Origin: Gallionella sp. | GTDB taxonomy: Bacteria; Pseudomonadota; Gammaproteobacteria; Burkholderiales; Gallionellaceae | Length of the DNA: 7,271 nt | Assembly (NCBI GenBank): GCA_024654105.1 | Contig: JANLID010000316.1 | Span: 1-7,271, forward strand | Reading direction: 5' to 3' | Part shown: positions 5,453 through 7,271 of the stretch, piece after piece | Layout of the letters: every line of letters begins with the position of its first letter | Position numbering within the stretch: the first letter of the stretch is position 1 | Notes under the pieces: model-generated | The model's input: the letters and a program-made list of their open reading frames with translations, nothing else | Told to the model about the DNA's origin: nothing | Databases searched by the model: none | Made by a program: the position numbers and the translations under genes

Positions 5453-6919
5453 TTACCTCAACAGCGTCAACACGGTATTCGGCAACTGGTTGGCCTGCGC
5501 CAGCATCGCCGTGCCAGCCTGTTGCAGAATCTGGGCGCGGGTCAGTGCAGCGGTTTCTGCGGCAAAGTCTGCGTCCTGGATGCGGCTACGGGCATTCGTC
5601 ACGTTTTCTGCGGTAGTCTGCAAGTTGGCGACTGCCGAGCTAAAACGGTTCTGGTATGCGCCCAGGTCGCCGCGGGAAACGTTGACCATACTCAACGCTG
5701 CATCCACAGTGGCAATGGCCAACTGTGCATTGGTGGCACTATTCAGGCTTACGCTAGCCATGGACGAAAATGTGCTGGTCGCGGTATTGAACACATCCGC
5801 ATTATGGCCTGCCAAAGTGATCGCACCCTTGCTGCTGGCCAGCGATACCGAACCGATCTTGAGGGAGGAATCAGTACCACCTTCGGTCAATGTTACTCCC
5901 GAGAAGGCTAGCGTATCGCCAACCACGGCAGACGTATTGGCATAATCCAGGATGCTGATATCGCTGCCATCGGAGCTGGTCAGGGTGATGCTGTTTTTCG
6001 CCGAGGTGCTGGTGAAGGTTGCGGTAATCCCGGTAGTGCCCGCCGCGCCGTTGATGGCGCCTACCAGTGCAGTAAGGTCGGTCGGATCCGTCACCGCTGC
6101 CGAAATCGCGGCGGTAGACGTGCCGCCAAGCGTGAAGCTCACGGTGCCGGCCGCAGAAAGGCCGCTCAAGGTAGCGCTGTTCGATGCGGTGGCAGTCACG
6201 CCAACCGAGGCTGCGTTCGTATTGATAGCGGCGGCGATAGCTTTGGCATCGGCCAAGGCAGCGTAGCCAAAAGCGGCCGTGGTACCGCCATTCACCGTAG
6301 TGACCGTTAGGCCGGCTTCGACGGCGACGGTATTGCCGCCAGTCAAGTCGGCTGCTGCTGCCTTGGTGGTCCCCATGAGCGTGCCAGCCGCCAACAGGAT
6401 ATTGCTGCCCAGACCGGTGGCGCGCGCATCGGCAATCGAGCTGACCGCGATCGTCTGGTTGGCATTGGCGCCGACCTGGAAATTCTGGCTGGTGAAAGAA
6501 CCGTCCAGCAAGTTAAGCCCGTTGAATGTAGTCTGACCGGCAACACGCGTAATTTCAGCGATCAGCTGGGTAGATTCAGCATCCAGTGAAGCGCGGTCGC
6601 TGGCGCTGTTGGTTGAGTTGGCGGACTGGATCGCCAGTTCGCGGATACGCTGCAAGTTATTGCTGATTTCATTCAACGCGCCCTCGGCAGTTTGCGCCAG
6701 GGAGATGCCGTCATTGGCATTGCGCGAGGCTTGGTTGAGGCCGCGAATCTGCGAGGTCATCCGGTCGGCAATCGCCATGCCCGCCGCGTCGTCTTTGGCG
6801 CTATTGATGCGCAAGCCGGAAGACAGGCGTTGCAAGGAAGTCTGCAGCGCGCTTTGCGATGTGTTCAGGCTGCGTTGTGAATTCAGCGACGCAATGTTGG
6901 TATTAACGAATTGAGGCAT
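5453..6919 (-). CDS. fliC: Flagellin, the filament subunit
   Basis: A 488-aa flagellin with conserved ends. The N-terminal D0/D1 part (about 1-140) reads MPQFVNTNIASLNSQRSLN, then LSSGLRINSAKDDAAGMAIA (32-51) and LQRIRELAIQSAN (89-101), the segment corresponding to the TLR5-recognised surface of Salmonella flagellin. The C-terminal D1/D0 part (about 402-488) holds GAYQNRFSSAVANLQTTAEN (420-439) and ends AQANQLPNTVLTLLR. The variable centre (about 180-395) is Ala/Thr/Ser/Gly-rich and holds two flagellin_IN-like units, around 218-268 (ALADAKAIAAAINTNAASVG) and 279-325 (DLTALVGAINGAAGTTGITA). No signal peptide, as expected for export by the flagellar type III route. A strong Shine-Dalgarno (AAAGGAG, 6927-6933, 7-base spacing) fixes the start. 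Expression is expected from the sigma-28 promoter at 7015-7041. It is the only flagellin gene in this window. Confidence 0.98.
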   Translation of the reverse strand: MPQFVNTNIASLNSQRSLNTSQSALQTSLQRLSSGLRINSAKDDAAGMAIADRMTSQIRGLNQASRNANDGISLAQTAEGALNEISNNLQRIRELAIQSANSTNSASDRASLDAESTQLIAEITRVAGQTTFNGLNLLDGSFTSQNFQVGANANQTIAVSSIADARATGLGSNILLAAGTLMGTTKAAAADLTGGNTVAVEAGLTVTTVNGGTTAAFGYAALADAKAIAAAINTNAASVGVTATASNSATLSGLSAAGTVSFTLGGTSTAAISAAVTDPTDLTALVGAINGAAGTTGITATFTSTSAKNSITLTSSDGSDISILDYANTSAVVGDTLAFSGVTLTEGGTDSSLKIGSVSLASSKGAITLAGHNADVFNTATSTFSSMASVSLNSATNAQLAIATVDAALSMVNVSRGDLGAYQNRFSSAVANLQTTAENVTNARSRIQDADFAAETAALTRAQILQQAGTAMLAQANQLPNTVLTLLR

Positions 6920-7014
6920 TTTAGTTCTCCTTTGACTGGGTTTGTTATCCGGCTTGATTGCCGTTCACATTGGTTTGCCTGATGTTGCAGGCTCATCAAC
7001 CGCCGTTAGTCCAG

Positions 7015-7041
7015 TTATCGGAAGGAGCGGGGAAAACTTTA
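7015..7041 (-). promoter_or_regulatory. Sigma-28 (FliA) promoter of fliC
   Basis: On the minus strand TAAAGTTT (7041-7034) is followed after 11 bases by TCCGATAA (7022-7015). This matches the enterobacterial FliA consensus TAAAGTTT-N11-GCCGATAA at all but the first base of the -10 element. Transcription would begin near 7008, giving an untranslated leader of about 88 nt before the fliC ATG. FliA-dependent, late-class flagellin expression after hook completion follows from the family rule. Confidence 0.92.
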
Positions 7042-7111
7042 GAAATATTTTTTGCGGCACGCTTGATCGACGCGAAGATGCGCAGACGTTGGGTAGGGCG
7101 TCAATAAGCCC

Positions 7112-7132
7112 GTCCTGAGCTTGTCGAAGGAC
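7112..7132. repeat. Dispersed repeat motif GTCCTGAGCTTGTCGAAGGAC
   Basis: A 21-bp sequence with 5-bp complementary ends (GTCCT / AGGAC), lying about 70 bp upstream of the fliC promoter. Its reverse complement, with the core TTCGACAAGCTCAGGAC, is a well-known dispersed motif in many bacterial genomes and gives the spurious peptide RQAQD when translated. It has no known function; flanking GCGCATTGCGC (7137-7147) and GGCGCATTACGG (7171-7182) look like degenerate repeat pieces too. Confidence 0.6.
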
Positions 7133-7210
7133 GAAGCGCATTGCGCCGCATGGAAAATCGAATAACCTCCGGCGCATTACGGCTGCCGCCTAACAGTTTG
7201 TTGAAATTGC

Positions 7211-7271
7211 ATCGTTCCCATGCTCCGCGTGGGAACGCTGGCCGTGCCGCTCTGCGGTACGGGGCGCGGAG
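7211..7271. repeat. Compound palindromic repeat, copy 2 (cut by the window edge)
   Basis: Begins ATCGTTCCCATGCTCCGCGTGG and continues through GTGCCGC-TC-TGCGGTAC and GGGGCGCGGAG, the same order and orientation as copy 1 (4798-4858) with a handful of substitutions and small indels. CGTTCCCA (7213-7220) also pairs with TGGGAACG (7230-7237), a local hairpin. The other half would lie beyond the window. With copy 1 it brackets flaG and fliC. Confidence 0.8.

Larger units (their letters stand above)
6920..7271. other. Non-coding region upstream of fliC
   Basis: This 352-bp stretch holds no supportable gene. From fliC outwards it contains the ribosome site (6927-6933), the leader, the sigma-28 promoter (7015-7041), an A+T-rich patch just upstream (AAATATTTTTT at 7043-7053), and then repeat-like sequence at 7112-7182 and 7211-7271. 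In the leader, TGATG and CATCA could form a weak 5-bp hairpin, and two GGA triplets (one at 6948-6950, one within the ribosome site) are spaced about 20 nt apart; a CsrA-type site is conceivable but not demonstrated. Confidence 0.7.

Noticed and set aside
5436..5945. Plus-strand open frames of 169-189 aa across the fliC 3' half
   Set aside because: Antisense shadows of the conserved flagellin C-terminus; no plausible ribosome sites or domains.
6965..7177. 70-aa open frame on the minus strand upstream of fliC
   Set aside because: It overlaps the sigma-28 promoter, contains VLRQAQDG, the known translation of a dispersed non-coding repeat, and has no recognisable domain.

Overview
This window is a late flagellar gene cluster, all of it on the minus strand. 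Read in the direction of transcription (from high to low coordinates), the order is fliC (flagellin), flaG, fliD (filament cap), fliS (flagellin chaperone), fliT (FliD chaperone), a fliK-type hook-length control gene, a small stand-alone FlhB C-terminal-like gene, and the start of a ycgR-type flagellar brake gene that runs off the left edge. The gene order, flagellin and FliD sequences, moderate G+C content and intergenic palindromic repeats suggest a betaproteobacterium, perhaps of the Nitrosomonadales/Gallionellales kind. That assignment is an inference from general resemblance, not from a database search.

Region by region: 6920-7271 is non-coding and holds a near-consensus sigma-28 (FliA) promoter for fliC, an approximately 88-nt 5' UTR with a strong Shine-Dalgarno, and two dispersed-repeat sequences. 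fliC fills 5453-6919. The 85-bp fliC-flaG gap holds a palindromic repeat and a terminator-like hairpin, so flaG probably depends on read-through or on a promoter not recognised here. flaG (4954-5367) carries a 15-bp perfect inverted repeat inside its coding sequence. The 194-bp flaG-fliD gap holds a 101-bp compound palindrome that recurs (truncated) at the right edge. fliD, fliS and fliT (1887-4759) are packed tightly, with Shine-Dalgarno sequences overlapping the upstream stop or gene end. A 160-bp gap with further inverted repeats separates fliT from the fliK / FlhB-like / ycgR block; fliK and the FlhB-like gene overlap by 4 bp.

Together these genes cover the end of flagellar assembly and its control. 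FliK and FlhB-type proteins act in the export-specificity switch. FliS and FliT deliver flagellin and cap protein to the export gate. FliD caps the growing FliC filament, FlaG affects filament length, and YcgR slows the motor in response to cyclic di-GMP.

I see no undescribed system here. The most interesting points are non-coding or architectural: flanking copies of the compound repeat around fliC-flaG, the hairpin inside flaG, the attenuator-like hairpin before flaG, the duplicated module in FliD, and the FlhB-like protein without the NPTH cleavage motif, coupled to FliK.
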